64,000 nucleotides of DNA, from contig NZ_JBIUAG010000005.1 in assembly GCF_044547355.1 (NCBI RefSeq), positions 372,001-436,000 on the forward strand, in the 5' to 3' direction. A model generated the notes under the pieces. That model was not told the origin of the DNA. It worked only from the letters and a program-made list of their open reading frames with translations, and searched no databases. Below are positions 18,142 through 27,129 of the stretch, one piece after another. Position 1 is the stretch's first letter; every line of letters begins with the position of its first letter. A program made the position numbers and the translations under genes. The stretch comes from Kutzneria sp044547355. GTDB taxonomy: Bacteria > Actinomycetota > Actinomycetes > Mycobacteriales > Pseudonocardiaceae.

Positions 18142-18353
18142 TACGTTCGGCCTCGGTGGGGACTGCGCGAGGCCGGCGGGACGGGGAAAACCGGGCCGGG
18201 GGCGCGCACACGCCGCCGGAGTGGGGTGGACTCCCGGTTGCTCCCCTTTGGTGTTCCGCTCAATTCTGTCCTGCCGGCCACCGGGGAGCGAGGGTGGCAG
18301 AACCACGGTCGCGGTGGGGCTAGACCCCCTGCGTGACCACGTGACGCAACGTT

Positions 18354-21300
18354 ATGACGAGTGAACGGGTGGGGATCCCTGTGAAGCGTTCGGGGTTGAA
18401 CGACGTCCTTCCGCTGTCGCCCTTCCAGGAGGGGCTGCTGTTCCACGCGGTGGTCGATCCGCAGGCGGTGGACGTCTACACCGTGCAGCTGGTGCTGGAC
18501 TTCACCGGCCGGCTGGACGCCGCCCGGCTGCGGACGGCCACGCAGGCGCTGCTGGACCGGCACGCCAACCTGCGGGCGGGTTTCCGCTACACCAAGTCCG
18601 GCCAGGCCGTGCAGGTCATCCCGGCCGCGGTCACGCTGCCGTGGCAGGAGTTCGACCGGTCGGATCCCGCCGAGGTGGAGCGGATCACCGAGGCCGACCG
18701 GGTGCGGCGCTTCGACGTGGCCAAGCCGCCGCTGCTGCGGGCCACCCTGATCCGGCGGTCGGACACCTCGTGGCGATTCCTGCTCAGCAACCACCACATC
18801 CTGGCCGACGGCTGGTCGATGTCGGTGCTGGTGCGCGAGCTGTTTGCTGTGTACAACAACAATCCGCTGCCGCGGGTGACGCCGTACCGGGACTACCTGG
18901 GCTGGCTGGCCAAGCAGGACAAGGCCGCCGGGCTGGCGGCCTGGCGGACGGCCCTGGCCGGCTTGGAGGAGCCGACCCGGGTGGCGCCGGTCAACCCCGA
19001 CCGGGCGCCGGTGATGCCCGGCAGCGCGATCGTCGAGCTGCCCGAGGAGGTCACGGCCCGGCTCAGCGGCTGGGCCCGGGCCAACGGCTTGACCCTGAAC
19101 ACCGTGGTGCAGGGCTGCTGGGCGATTCTGCTGGGGGTGTTGACCGGGCGGGCCGATGTCGTCTTCGGGGCCACCAATTCCGGGCGGCCGCCGGAGATTC
19201 CCGGCATCGAGACCATGGTCGGGCTGTTCATCAACACCGTGCCGGTGCGCATGCGTCTGCGGCCGGCGGATTCGCTGCTGACGGCGTTGACCCGGTTGCA
19301 GGACGAGCAGTCCGCGTTGATTCCCTTTCAGCACATGGGGTTGGCCGAGGTGCAGGGGCTGGCCGGGGTGGGCGAGCTGTTCGACACGGTGATGGTGTTC
19401 GAGAACTACCCGCTGGACGCCAGCGGCTTGGACGCGCCGGCCGAGGGGCTGGCGGTGAGCTTCGCCGCCGGCCGGGACTCCAGCCACTATCCGTTGAACC
19501 TCAGGGTTTCTCCCGGCCCCCGGCTGCAACTGCGGTTGGAGTACGGGCCCGATCTGTTCACGGCCGCGTCGGCGTCGGCGATTGTCGACCGGGTGGTCGG
19601 GCTGATGGCCACCGTGGTGGCGGAGCCGGATCGGTTGCTGGGGCAGGTTGACGTGCTCACCCCGGCGGAGCGGCAGCAGCTGTTGGTGGAGTGGAACAAC
19701 TCCGCTCGTGACGGTGGCTTCGAGGGTGTGGTGGAACGGGTTCGGCGGGCCAACCCGTCGTCGGTCGCCGTGGTCGACGACAACGGGCCCGTGACCTACG
19801 GGTCGTTGGTGCGGCGGGCGAGTCTGGTTTCGCGTGTGGTGGAGCCGGGTTCGTTGGTGGCGGTGTTGTCGGATCGTAGTTCTCGGTTTGTGGCGGCGGT
19901 TCTGGGTGTGTTGGGTGCTGGTGGCGCGTATGTGCCGTTGGATGTGCATGCTCCGGTGGCGCGGATCTCGTCGTTGCTGGTGGACAGCGGTGTTCGGCTG
20001 TTGTTGGTGGCCCCGGAGTTCGCTTCGCTGGCGGCCGAGGTGGTGCCGGCCGACGGGTCCGTTCGGGTGGTCGTTCTCGGCGATGACGAGGACTCTTCGC
20101 TGGTTCCGATCGTTGGTGGCGAGGACGATCTGGCGTATGTGATCTTCACGTCGGGGTCGACGGGCAAGCCCAAGGGTGCGATGGTGCATCGGCGGGGCAT
20201 GGTGAATCACCTGTTGGCCAAGGCCGAGGATCTTGGGGTCACGGCTGCTGATGTGGTGGTGCAGAACGCGCCGTTGACGTTCGACATCTCGGTGTGGCAG
20301 ATGCTGTTGCCGCTGATCGTCGGCGGCACGGTTCGGGTGGTCGGGCGTTCTGCCGCCGCCGACCCCGATGCCCTGTTCGCGGTGCCGTGCACGGTGTTGG
20401 AGGTCGTGCCGTCTTTGCTGCGGGCGGCGTTGGACGGCTGGGACTCCGGGGCCTCGCTGCCTGATCTTTCTGGCCTGCGGTGGCTAGTGGTAACGGGTGA
20501 GGCGTTACCGCCGGATCTGTGTGTGCGGTGGTTCGACCGGTTCCCGTTGATTCCGCTGGTCAACGCCTACGGGCCGACCGAGTGCTCGGACGACGTGACC
20601 CACGCCTTCCTCCGTGCCGGCGACGCCTTGGGCGATGTGCGGGTGCCGATCGGCCGGGTGGTCCGTAACACGCAGCTGTATGTGCTGGGTGACGGCTTGC
20701 AGCCGGTGCCGGTGGGTGTGCCCGGTGAGCTGTACGTTGGTGGCACCGGCGTCGGTCACGGGTACCTGCACAACCCGACTCGGACGGCGATCTCCTTCAT
20801 GGCCGACCCGTTCTCGCCGGTGCCGGGCGCTCGGATGTACCGCACCGGGGATCGGGTCCGGTATCTGCCGGACGGACAGCTGGAGTTCTTGGAGCGTAGG
20901 GACTTCCAGGTGAAGGTGCGGGGTCACCGCATCGAGCTGGGCGAGGTCGAGGCCGCCCTGCGCGCGGTGCCGGGCATCACGGATGTCGCCGTGGATGTTC
21001 GGGCCGATTCCGCTGGTCAGAAGCGTCTGGTCGGGTACGTGGTCGGCGCGGTGGAGCCGGCGGTCGTGCGGGACGCGGTGTCGGGTGTGCTGCCGGAGTA
21101 CATGGTTCCGTCGGTGGTGATGGTCCTCGACGCGCTTCCCTTGACGCCCAACGGCAAGGTCGACCGCAAGGCGCTGCCGATGCCCGAGGCGGTCACGGTC
21201 GGCGGTCGCGCCGCTCGGGGGCCGCGTGAGGAAATCCTGTGTGGACTGTTCGCCGAGGTGCTGGGGCTACCTTCCGTTGGTGTGACGGATAGTTTCTTCG

Positions 21301-24300
21301 AACTGGGCGGTCACTCGCTGCTGGCCACCCGCCTGGTCAGCCGGATTCGGTCGGTGCTGGGCGTGGAGCTGGCCGTGCGGGCCTTGTTCGACGCCCCGAC
21401 CGTCGCCACCCTGGCCCGGCAGCTGGAGGTCTCCGGCCACGCCCGGCCCCCGTTGGTCCCGGTCTCGCGGCCCGATGTGGTGCCGTTGTCCTTTGCCCAG
21501 CGGCGGCTGTGGTTCCTCAACCGTCTCGACGGCATCAGCTCGGCATATAACGTCACTGCCGTTATCCGCCTCGACGGTGCGGTCGACCAGGACGCCCTGG
21601 CCGCCGCCGTGGCCGATGTGGTGGCGCGGCACGAGAGCCTGCGCACGGTGTACCCGGAGATCGACGGCGCCCCGCACCAGCTCGTCCTCGACGCCGCCAT
21701 CGACCTGTTCACCCAGATCGACGTGACCTCGTCCGCGTTGGATTCGTGCGTCACCGAGGCCGTGCGTCGGGGCTTCGACCTGTCGGTGGACACCCCGATT
21801 CGGGTCACTTTGTGCACTGTGGACAGCGAACGTCATGTGCTGGTCGTGGTCGTGCACCACATCGCCTCCGACGGCTGGTCCCTCGCGCCTTTGGCCCGTG
21901 ACCTCTCGCAGGCCTACGCCGCGCGCATCAACGGCAACGCTCCACTGTGGACTCCGCTGCCAGTGCAGTATGCGGACTACACCCTGTGGCAACACGAATT
22001 GCTGGGCAGCGAGGACGACCCCGACAGTATCGTGTCCCGGCAGCTGGAGTTCTGGAAGGGGGCGCTGGCCGATCTGCCCGACCAGCTTGAACTGCCCACC
22101 GACCATGCGCGCCCGGCCGTGGCCACCTATCGCGGCTCGCGCGTGGCATTCGACCTGGACGCCGACCTGCACGCCCGGCTGAACAAGCTGGCCCGGGCCA
22201 ACGGGGCCAGCCTGTTCATGGTGCTCCAGGCCGGTCTGGCCGCCCTGCTGTCGAAACTCGGCGCCGGCACGGACATTCCCCTCGGCACCCCCATCGCCGG
22301 GCGCACCGACGACGCCCTCGACGACCTGGTCGGCGTCTTCATCAACACCCTGGTGCTGCGCACCGACGTGTCCGGCGACCCGAGCTTCGCCGACCTGATC
22401 GCCCGGGTGCGGGCGGTCGACCTCGCCGCCTACGCCCACCAGGACGTGCCGTTCGAGCGGCTGGTCGACGTGCTCAACCCGACCCGGTCCCTGGCCCGGC
22501 AACCGCTGTTCCAGGTCATGGTGGCCCTGCACAACAACGCCGAGGTCCGCATCGACCTCGGCGGCGTGCGCGGCGAAGTGGTGCCGGCCGACCTCGGCGC
22601 CGCCAGGTTCGACCTCGCCTTCGAGTTCGCCGAGACGGCCGATGGTCTCCAGGGCGTTGTCGAGTACAGCACCGACCTGTTCGAGGCCGACACCGTGCGG
22701 CAGATGGCCGATCGGCTTGTGCGCGTGCTGCGGGCCATGGCCGCCGACCCCAAGCTGACCGTCAGCAGGCTCGACGTGTTGGCCGACGACGAGCGCAAAC
22801 GGTTGCTGCACAACTGGAACGACACCGCCGTCGCCCTGCCCGATGTCCTGCTGCCCGAACTGTTGGAGGGCGTTGTCCCCGACGCGGTGGCCGTGGCCTG
22901 TCAGGACACCACCCTGACCTACGCCGCCCTGCACGCCCGCGCCAACCGCCTGGCCCGCCTGCTGATCAGCCATGGTGTCGGACCGGAGTCGTTGGTGGGC
23001 CTGGTGATGCCGCGCACCGCCGACATGGTGGTCGCCCTGCTGGCCGTGCTCAAGACCGGCGGCGCCTACCTGCCCATCGACCCCAACTATCCCGCCGACC
23101 GCGTGGCATACATGCTGGAAGACGCCAACCCGGTCGTGGTGCTCAGTGACTCCACCGTGGACACCGACTCCGCCGCGCCGCGCGTGCTGATGGATCAGGT
23201 TGACCTACAAGGGTTCTCCGACGCCACCGTGACCGATGCCGAGCGGACCGGGCCGCGCAACCCGGCCAACCCCGCGTACGTCATCTACACCTCGGGGTCC
23301 ACCGGCAAGCCCAAGGGCGTCACCGTGCCCGTCCGGGCGTTCATCAACCTGCTGCTGGACATGGTGCGGCGCACCGAGATCACCCCCGAGGACCGGTTCC
23401 TGGCCGTCACCACGCTCGGCTTCGACATCTTCAACCTGGAGATCCTGGTGCCGCTGCTGGTCGGGGCCCGGCTGGTGGTGGCCGGCCGGGACGAGGTGCT
23501 CGACCCCGAGGCGCTGGCCCGGCTGGCCGTGGACAGCGAGGCCACGATCATGCAGGCCACGCCCAGTCTCTGGCACGCCCTGGTCGGCAGCCACCCGGAA
23601 AGCCTGCACCGCCTCCGGGTCCTGATCGGCGGCGAGGCCGTCAGCCGCACCCTGGCCAACTCGCTGGTCGCGGCCACCGCCGGCGTCACCAACGTGTACG
23701 GGCCGACCGAGACCACCATCTGGTCCACGGCCGCCGACCTGACCGCTGACCGGCCCGGCTCGCCGCAGATCGGCCGGCCGCTGGCCAACACCCAGGTGTA
23801 CGTGCTCGACGCCGCCCTGCGGCCGGTGCCGACCGGGGTGAACGGCGAGCTCTACATCGCCGGCGACGGCCTGGCCCGGGGCTACCTCAACCGGCCGTCG
23901 CTCACCGCGTCTCGCTTCGTGGCCAACCCGTTTGACGGTTCCCGCATGTACCGCACCGGCGACGTCGTGCGCTGGGGCTCCGACGGCGAGCTGGAATACG
24001 TCGGCCGCACCGACCACCAGGTCAAGATCCGCGGCTTCCGTATCGAGCTCGGCGAGATCGAGGCTGCCCTGCTGGCCCGGCCCTCGGTCGCGCAGGCGGC
24101 CGTGGTCGTGCGCGAGGATCGGCCGGGGGACAAGCGGCTCGTCGCCTACCTCGTCACCTCGGAGCTGGAAGACCTGCGCGCAGAGCTGGGCCGGGTGCTG
24201 CCGGACTACATGGTGCCGTCGGCCTTCGTGCACCTGGACGCGCTTCCCCTGACCGCCAACGGAAAGCTCGACCGCAAGGCCCTCCCCGTCCCCGACTTCG

Positions 24301-25313
24301 AACCCGTCGCCGCCGACGACCGGCCGCGCACCCCGCAGGAGTCCGTCCTCTGTGGACTCTTCGCCGAGGTCCTCGGCCGGCCCGATGTCGGCGTTCGGGA
24401 CAGCTTCTTCCAGCTGGGCGGGCATTCCCTGCTGGCCACCCGGCTGATCAGCCGCATCCGGGCCACGCTCAACGTCGAGCTGCCCATCCGCGTCCTGTTC
24501 GAGGCCCCGAGCGTCTCGGCGCTGGTCGGGCGGCTGGGGCAGCAGGTCGACAACGACGCGTTCGAGACCCTGACCCCCTTGCAGCCCAACGGATCCCAGA
24601 CGCCGATCTTCTGCGTGCACCCCACCGGCTGCATCGCCTGGTCCTACCTCGGACTGGCCCGCCACCTCGGGCCCGACGTTCCCCTGTACGGCTTGCAGGC
24701 CCAGGGGATCACCCGTCAAGCCGTGCTGCCGTCCGACATCGGGTCCATGGCCGCCGACTATCTGGCGCACATCCAGAAGGTGCAGCCCAGCGGGCCGTAC
24801 CGGCTGCTCGGCTGGTCCTTCGGCGGCGTTGTCGCGCAGGAGATCGCCGTGCAGCTCCAGGAACGCGGGGAGGAGGTCGAGCTGCTGGCCAGCCTCGACA
24901 GCGATCCCTTGCCCGATGGCTCCGCCATTCCCGACGACCGACTGCTGCTCAGCAACATCCTGGCGTTCTTCGGCCACGAACCGGACCCCGATCCCACCCC
25001 CGCCCGGCTCGTCGAACTCTTCCGTGCGTCCGACAATCCCTTGGCCGTGCTCGACGAACACCAGATCGCCAACCTGCTCGACGTGTGGCGCAACAACGTC
25101 CGCCTGCACCGGGACTTCCGGCCACGCCGATTCACCGGCCGTATGGTCCACTTCTCCGCCACCGACGGCCCCGACCCCGACGCCGCCGTCCGCCGGTGGG
25201 CACCGCACATCGCCGGCCCCATCGACGTGCATCCCGTTCCCGCCCACCACGATCACCTCATGGCCCCCGAGCCCCTCGCCCACATCGGGCGGGTGCTCGC
25301 CTCCCTGCTGTGA
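18354..25313 (+). CDS. Terminal non-ribosomal peptide synthetase, C-A-PCP-C-A-PCP-TE
   Basis: A protein of 2319 residues. Condensation domain about 12-430 opens with LPLSPFQEGLLFHA, typical of domains that accept a donor from an upstream epimerising module (HHILADG near 148). Adenylation 440-940 has the pocket DIWEVTADDK, identical to module 1 of the first NRPS. Then come a carrier (GGHS near 985), condensation from 1042 (HHIASDG near 1168), and adenylation about 1480-1975 with pocket DILQLGVIWK, very close to the glycine pocket DILQLGLIWK. The last carrier is near 2019. The thioesterase spans 2084-2319, with GWSFGG (catalytic Ser) near 2153 and HHDHL near 2298. It should extend the D-residue left by the first NRPS with X then Gly, and release or cyclise the peptide. 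Confidence 0.95.
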   Translation: MTSERVGIPVKRSGLNDVLPLSPFQEGLLFHAVVDPQAVDVYTVQLVLDFTGRLDAARLRTATQALLDRHANLRAGFRYTKSGQAVQVIPAAVTLPWQEFDRSDPAEVERITEADRVRRFDVAKPPLLRATLIRRSDTSWRFLLSNHHILADGWSMSVLVRELFAVYNNNPLPRVTPYRDYLGWLAKQDKAAGLAAWRTALAGLEEPTRVAPVNPDRAPVMPGSAIVELPEEVTARLSGWARANGLTLNTVVQGCWAILLGVLTGRADVVFGATNSGRPPEIPGIETMVGLFINTVPVRMRLRPADSLLTALTRLQDEQSALIPFQHMGLAEVQGLAGVGELFDTVMVFENYPLDASGLDAPAEGLAVSFAAGRDSSHYPLNLRVSPGPRLQLRLEYGPDLFTAASASAIVDRVVGLMATVVAEPDRLLGQVDVLTPAERQQLLVEWNNSARDGGFEGVVERVRRANPSSVAVVDDNGPVTYGSLVRRASLVSRVVEPGSLVAVLSDRSSRFVAAVLGVLGAGGAYVPLDVHAPVARISSLLVDSGVRLLLVAPEFASLAAEVVPADGSVRVVVLGDDEDSSLVPIVGGEDDLAYVIFTSGSTGKPKGAMVHRRGMVNHLLAKAEDLGVTAADVVVQNAPLTFDISVWQMLLPLIVGGTVRVVGRSAAADPDALFAVPCTVLEVVPSLLRAALDGWDSGASLPDLSGLRWLVVTGEALPPDLCVRWFDRFPLIPLVNAYGPTECSDDVTHAFLRAGDALGDVRVPIGRVVRNTQLYVLGDGLQPVPVGVPGELYVGGTGVGHGYLHNPTRTAISFMADPFSPVPGARMYRTGDRVRYLPDGQLEFLERRDFQVKVRGHRIELGEVEAALRAVPGITDVAVDVRADSAGQKRLVGYVVGAVEPAVVRDAVSGVLPEYMVPSVVMVLDALPLTPNGKVDRKALPMPEAVTVGGRAARGPREEILCGLFAEVLGLPSVGVTDSFFELGGHSLLATRLVSRIRSVLGVELAVRALFDAPTVATLARQLEVSGHARPPLVPVSRPDVVPLSFAQRRLWFLNRLDGISSAYNVTAVIRLDGAVDQDALAAAVADVVARHESLRTVYPEIDGAPHQLVLDAAIDLFTQIDVTSSALDSCVTEAVRRGFDLSVDTPIRVTLCTVDSERHVLVVVVHHIASDGWSLAPLARDLSQAYAARINGNAPLWTPLPVQYADYTLWQHELLGSEDDPDSIVSRQLEFWKGALADLPDQLELPTDHARPAVATYRGSRVAFDLDADLHARLNKLARANGASLFMVLQAGLAALLSKLGAGTDIPLGTPIAGRTDDALDDLVGVFINTLVLRTDVSGDPSFADLIARVRAVDLAAYAHQDVPFERLVDVLNPTRSLARQPLFQVMVALHNNAEVRIDLGGVRGEVVPADLGAARFDLAFEFAETADGLQGVVEYSTDLFEADTVRQMADRLVRVLRAMAADPKLTVSRLDVLADDERKRLLHNWNDTAVALPDVLLPELLEGVVPDAVAVACQDTTLTYAALHARANRLARLLISHGVGPESLVGLVMPRTADMVVALLAVLKTGGAYLPIDPNYPADRVAYMLEDANPVVVLSDSTVDTDSAAPRVLMDQVDLQGFSDATVTDAERTGPRNPANPAYVIYTSGSTGKPKGVTVPVRAFINLLLDMVRRTEITPEDRFLAVTTLGFDIFNLEILVPLLVGARLVVAGRDEVLDPEALARLAVDSEATIMQATPSLWHALVGSHPESLHRLRVLIGGEAVSRTLANSLVAATAGVTNVYGPTETTIWSTAADLTADRPGSPQIGRPLANTQVYVLDAALRPVPTGVNGELYIAGDGLARGYLNRPSLTASRFVANPFDGSRMYRTGDVVRWGSDGELEYVGRTDHQVKIRGFRIELGEIEAALLARPSVAQAAVVVREDRPGDKRLVAYLVTSELEDLRAELGRVLPDYMVPSAFVHLDALPLTANGKLDRKALPVPDFEPVAADDRPRTPQESVLCGLFAEVLGRPDVGVRDSFFQLGGHSLLATRLISRIRATLNVELPIRVLFEAPSVSALVGRLGQQVDNDAFETLTPLQPNGSQTPIFCVHPTGCIAWSYLGLARHLGPDVPLYGLQAQGITRQAVLPSDIGSMAADYLAHIQKVQPSGPYRLLGWSFGGVVAQEIAVQLQERGEEVELLASLDSDPLPDGSAIPDDRLLLSNILAFFGHEPDPDPTPARLVELFRASDNPLAVLDEHQIANLLDVWRNNVRLHRDFRPRRFTGRMVHFSATDGPDPDAAVRRWAPHIAGPIDVHPVPAHHDHLMAPEPLAHIGRVLASLL
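19682..20953 (+). repeat. Adenylation-domain DNA block, copy 2 of a long direct repeat
   Basis: The partner of 2165-3436. Long runs, for example around 20130-20330, are almost base-for-base the same. Codon use is shifted to lower third-position GC in the same way as in copy 1, unlike the second A domain of this gene. The pocket residues are unchanged, so both modules should load the same amino acid. Confidence 0.85.
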
Positions 25314-25320
25314 TTCCTTT

Positions 25321-25351
25321 GCCGGTGGCGGCCTTTCCGGCCGCCACCGGC
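25321..25351 (+). terminator. 13-bp hairpin after the terminal NRPS
   Basis: The arms GCCGGTGGCGGCC (25321-25333) and GGCCGCCACCGGC (25339-25351) are perfectly complementary around a TTTCC loop, seven bases after the NRPS stop. It marks the probable end of cluster A. Confidence 0.85.
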
Positions 25352-25366
25352 GCTACCCTCTCGATC

Positions 25367-25801
25367 ATGAGCTTGTCGATCGAGGCAGTCACCGACGTCA
25401 CCGACGAGATCCTCACCGCGTTCTCCCGCCTGCTACCCCAGCTCTCCAGCACCGCCGCGCCCCTGGACCGTGACGCCTTGGCCCGCACCGTCTCGTGCGA
25501 GACCAACACCGTGCTCATCGCCCGGGACTCCGGGGCCATCCTCGGCAGCCTCACCCTCGTCATGTTCCCCCTGCCCACCGGCCTGCGCGCCTGGGTCGAG
25601 GACGTCGTCGTCGACCAATCGGCCCGTGGCCGCGGCATCGGCGCCTCCCTCACCGCCGAAGCCGTCCGCCTCGCCCGCCAGGCCGGCGCCCGCACCCTCG
25701 ACCTCACCACCCGCCCCTCCCGCGAGGCCGCCAACCGCCTCTACCAGCGCCAGGGCTTCCACCTCCGCGAGTCCCAGGTCTACCGCCACCCCCTGACCTG
25801 A
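25367..25801 (+). CDS. GNAT-family N-acetyltransferase
   Basis: A 144-residue single GNAT domain. The acetyl-CoA loop is VVVDQSARGRGIGASL (Q/RxxGxG/A), and the C-terminal strand ends in ANRLYQRQGFHLRES. I start it at ATG 25367, shortly after the terminator; the longer open frame upstream runs inside the NRPS. The substrate is unknown: such small enzymes acetylate amines of antibiotics, peptides or metabolites. It could be a self-protection or tailoring gene for cluster A, but the terminator between them argues for an independent gene. Confidence 0.85.
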   Translation: MSLSIEAVTDVTDEILTAFSRLLPQLSSTAAPLDRDALARTVSCETNTVLIARDSGAILGSLTLVMFPLPTGLRAWVEDVVVDQSARGRGIGASLTAEAVRLARQAGARTLDLTTRPSREAANRLYQRQGFHLRESQVYRHPLT

Positions 25802-25940
25802 TTCCCCTCCGTTGCGCGCTGGGCGTGGTTGTGGTTCGGGCGCCCGCGCCGCGCAGTTGCCTGGGGATGGGTGATCCGGGTTGTCGGCGATTCTCCCGCC
25901 CGCCCTCCCCAGCCTCCGGGTCCCCAGACCCGGTCCCACC

Positions 25941-26000
25941 CCCAAGATCAAGGGACCTTCCCTCTCGTCCAACGCCAGGAAGGGCCCCTTCATGACGTGA
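25941..26000. repeat. Dispersed intergenic repeat, copy R1
   Basis: The element begins with CCAAGATCAAGGGACC, continues with CCTCTCG, and contains the core CCAGGAAGGGCCCCTTCA. Related copies are at 35757-35920, 42688-42800 (inside a gene) and 54565-54653. The GAAGGGCCCCTTC core is itself palindromic. The rest of the 25802-26120 gap shows no gene that I can support. Confidence 0.85.
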
Positions 26001-26120
26001 GGAGTCACTCGATGCGGTGATTGAGGGGCGCGACGGTCCCGGGCCGTGGCAGGTTAGGCCGATCGGACCATCGGCGCGCAGCGCGGCGCGCCCTCCTTGA
26101 CTAGCCAGGGGAAGTCACCC

Positions 26121-26423
26121 GTGCTGCACCGCATCGAGCCCATCGACGCCCAGTCCTGCACCGTCCGCTTCCGTCTCGACCGCGACCACATCGGCCGCGC
26201 CGGCACCACCTCGGTGGTCGGCGACTTCAACGGCTGGCAGCCCGGCCATGCCCCGTTCGTGTACCGGGGCTTCGGCGGCTACCAGGCGGCGATCGTCGTG
26301 CCCACCGGCTCCACGATCCGCGTCCGCTACCTGTCCGAACGCGACGGCTGGGGCAATCCGGACAACATCGCCGCGGTCGACGGATCCGACTCGGTGATCC
26401 ACGTCCGCCCCGGGACGGTCTGA
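26121..26423 (+). CDS. Small CBM48/isoamylase-early-set-like protein
   Basis: A 100-residue protein that is a single beta-sandwich domain. The motif VVGDFNGWQPGHAPF is the carbohydrate-binding signature found in AMPK-beta and glycogen-branching-enzyme N-terminal domains. The GTG at 26121 has AGGGGAAG six bases upstream, so I prefer it to the TTG at 26097. Free-standing copies are common in actinobacteria and their role is not established; they may bind glycogen or another partner. It converges with the TetR gene 12 bases away. Confidence 0.75.
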   Translation: MLHRIEPIDAQSCTVRFRLDRDHIGRAGTTSVVGDFNGWQPGHAPFVYRGFGGYQAAIVVPTGSTIRVRYLSERDGWGNPDNIAAVDGSDSVIHVRPGTV

Positions 26424-26435
26424 ACCCCGGGCCGA

Positions 26436-27050
26436 TCAGCGCCGGAAGGTCCCGAACCACAGGGTTTCGGCCAGGGCCCTGGCCACCTCGGCGTCGTCGG
26501 CGGGGTCGCCGAGGGAGACCTGGCGGGCGATCACCTGCTCGCCGCTCCAGGCCATGACCTGGCCGGCGATCGCCGGGTCGACGCCGTCGGGCAGCCGGCC
26601 TGCGCGCTGCTCCTCGCGGAACTTGGCGACGATGCGCCTGGTGAAGCGCTTGATCGACTGCACACTGGCGTCACGGAACGCCTCGTCGTAGCCGGCGACC
26701 TCGGTGATCGCCGCCATCAGCGGGGCCCGGTCCCGGTAGTGCCGGATCTGCCGCAGGTAGATCTCGGCCAGCGCCCCGGGGCCGTCCTCCACCGGCCGCC
26801 ACTTCTCGCCCATCGCGTACAGCTCGTCCTTGATCGTGCCGGCCAGCCGGAGCAGCACGTCGCTCTTGTCCTGGAAGCACAGGTAGAAGGTGGACCGCGC
26901 GACCCCGGCCTCCTCGGCGATGCGCTGCACGCTCAGCTCGGTGAAGCGCTCGCCCTGAGCCAGCAGCCGCTCGACCGAGCCCAGCACGGCGGTCTCCGTC
27001 TCGGCCCGCCGTTTCGACAGTTGGGCCCGGGGACGGGTGATCGACGCCAT
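26436..27050 (-). CDS. TetR-family transcriptional regulator
   Basis: A 204-residue regulator with an N-terminal helix-turn-helix at about residues 30-75 (SVQRIAEEAGVARSTFYLCF) and a divergent ligand-binding C-terminal part. AGAGGAGA lies before the ATG. It lies downstream of the methyltransferase gene on the same strand. Twin GGACA/TGTCC dyads in the nearby divergent promoter at 27942 and 28086 are candidate operators for it. The ligand cannot be inferred. Confidence 0.93.
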   Translation of the reverse strand: MASITRPRAQLSKRRAETETAVLGSVERLLAQGERFTELSVQRIAEEAGVARSTFYLCFQDKSDVLLRLAGTIKDELYAMGEKWRPVEDGPGALAEIYLRQIRHYRDRAPLMAAITEVAGYDEAFRDASVQSIKRFTRRIVAKFREEQRAGRLPDGVDPAIAGQVMAWSGEQVIARQVSLGDPADDAEVARALAETLWFGTFRR

Positions 27051-27129
27051 CGGGTTTCTCCTCTGCGTCCGACTCTCCGGCGCAGGCTAGTACTCCCGCC
27101 GTGGTTCGTGATCAGTAGCTGATGGCCCC

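Noticed and set aside
18141..25283. Long - strand open frames opposite the second NRPS, some hundreds of codons
   Set aside because: The same GC-bias shadow effect. The N-terminal parts repeat those opposite the first NRPS because the A-domain DNA is duplicated.
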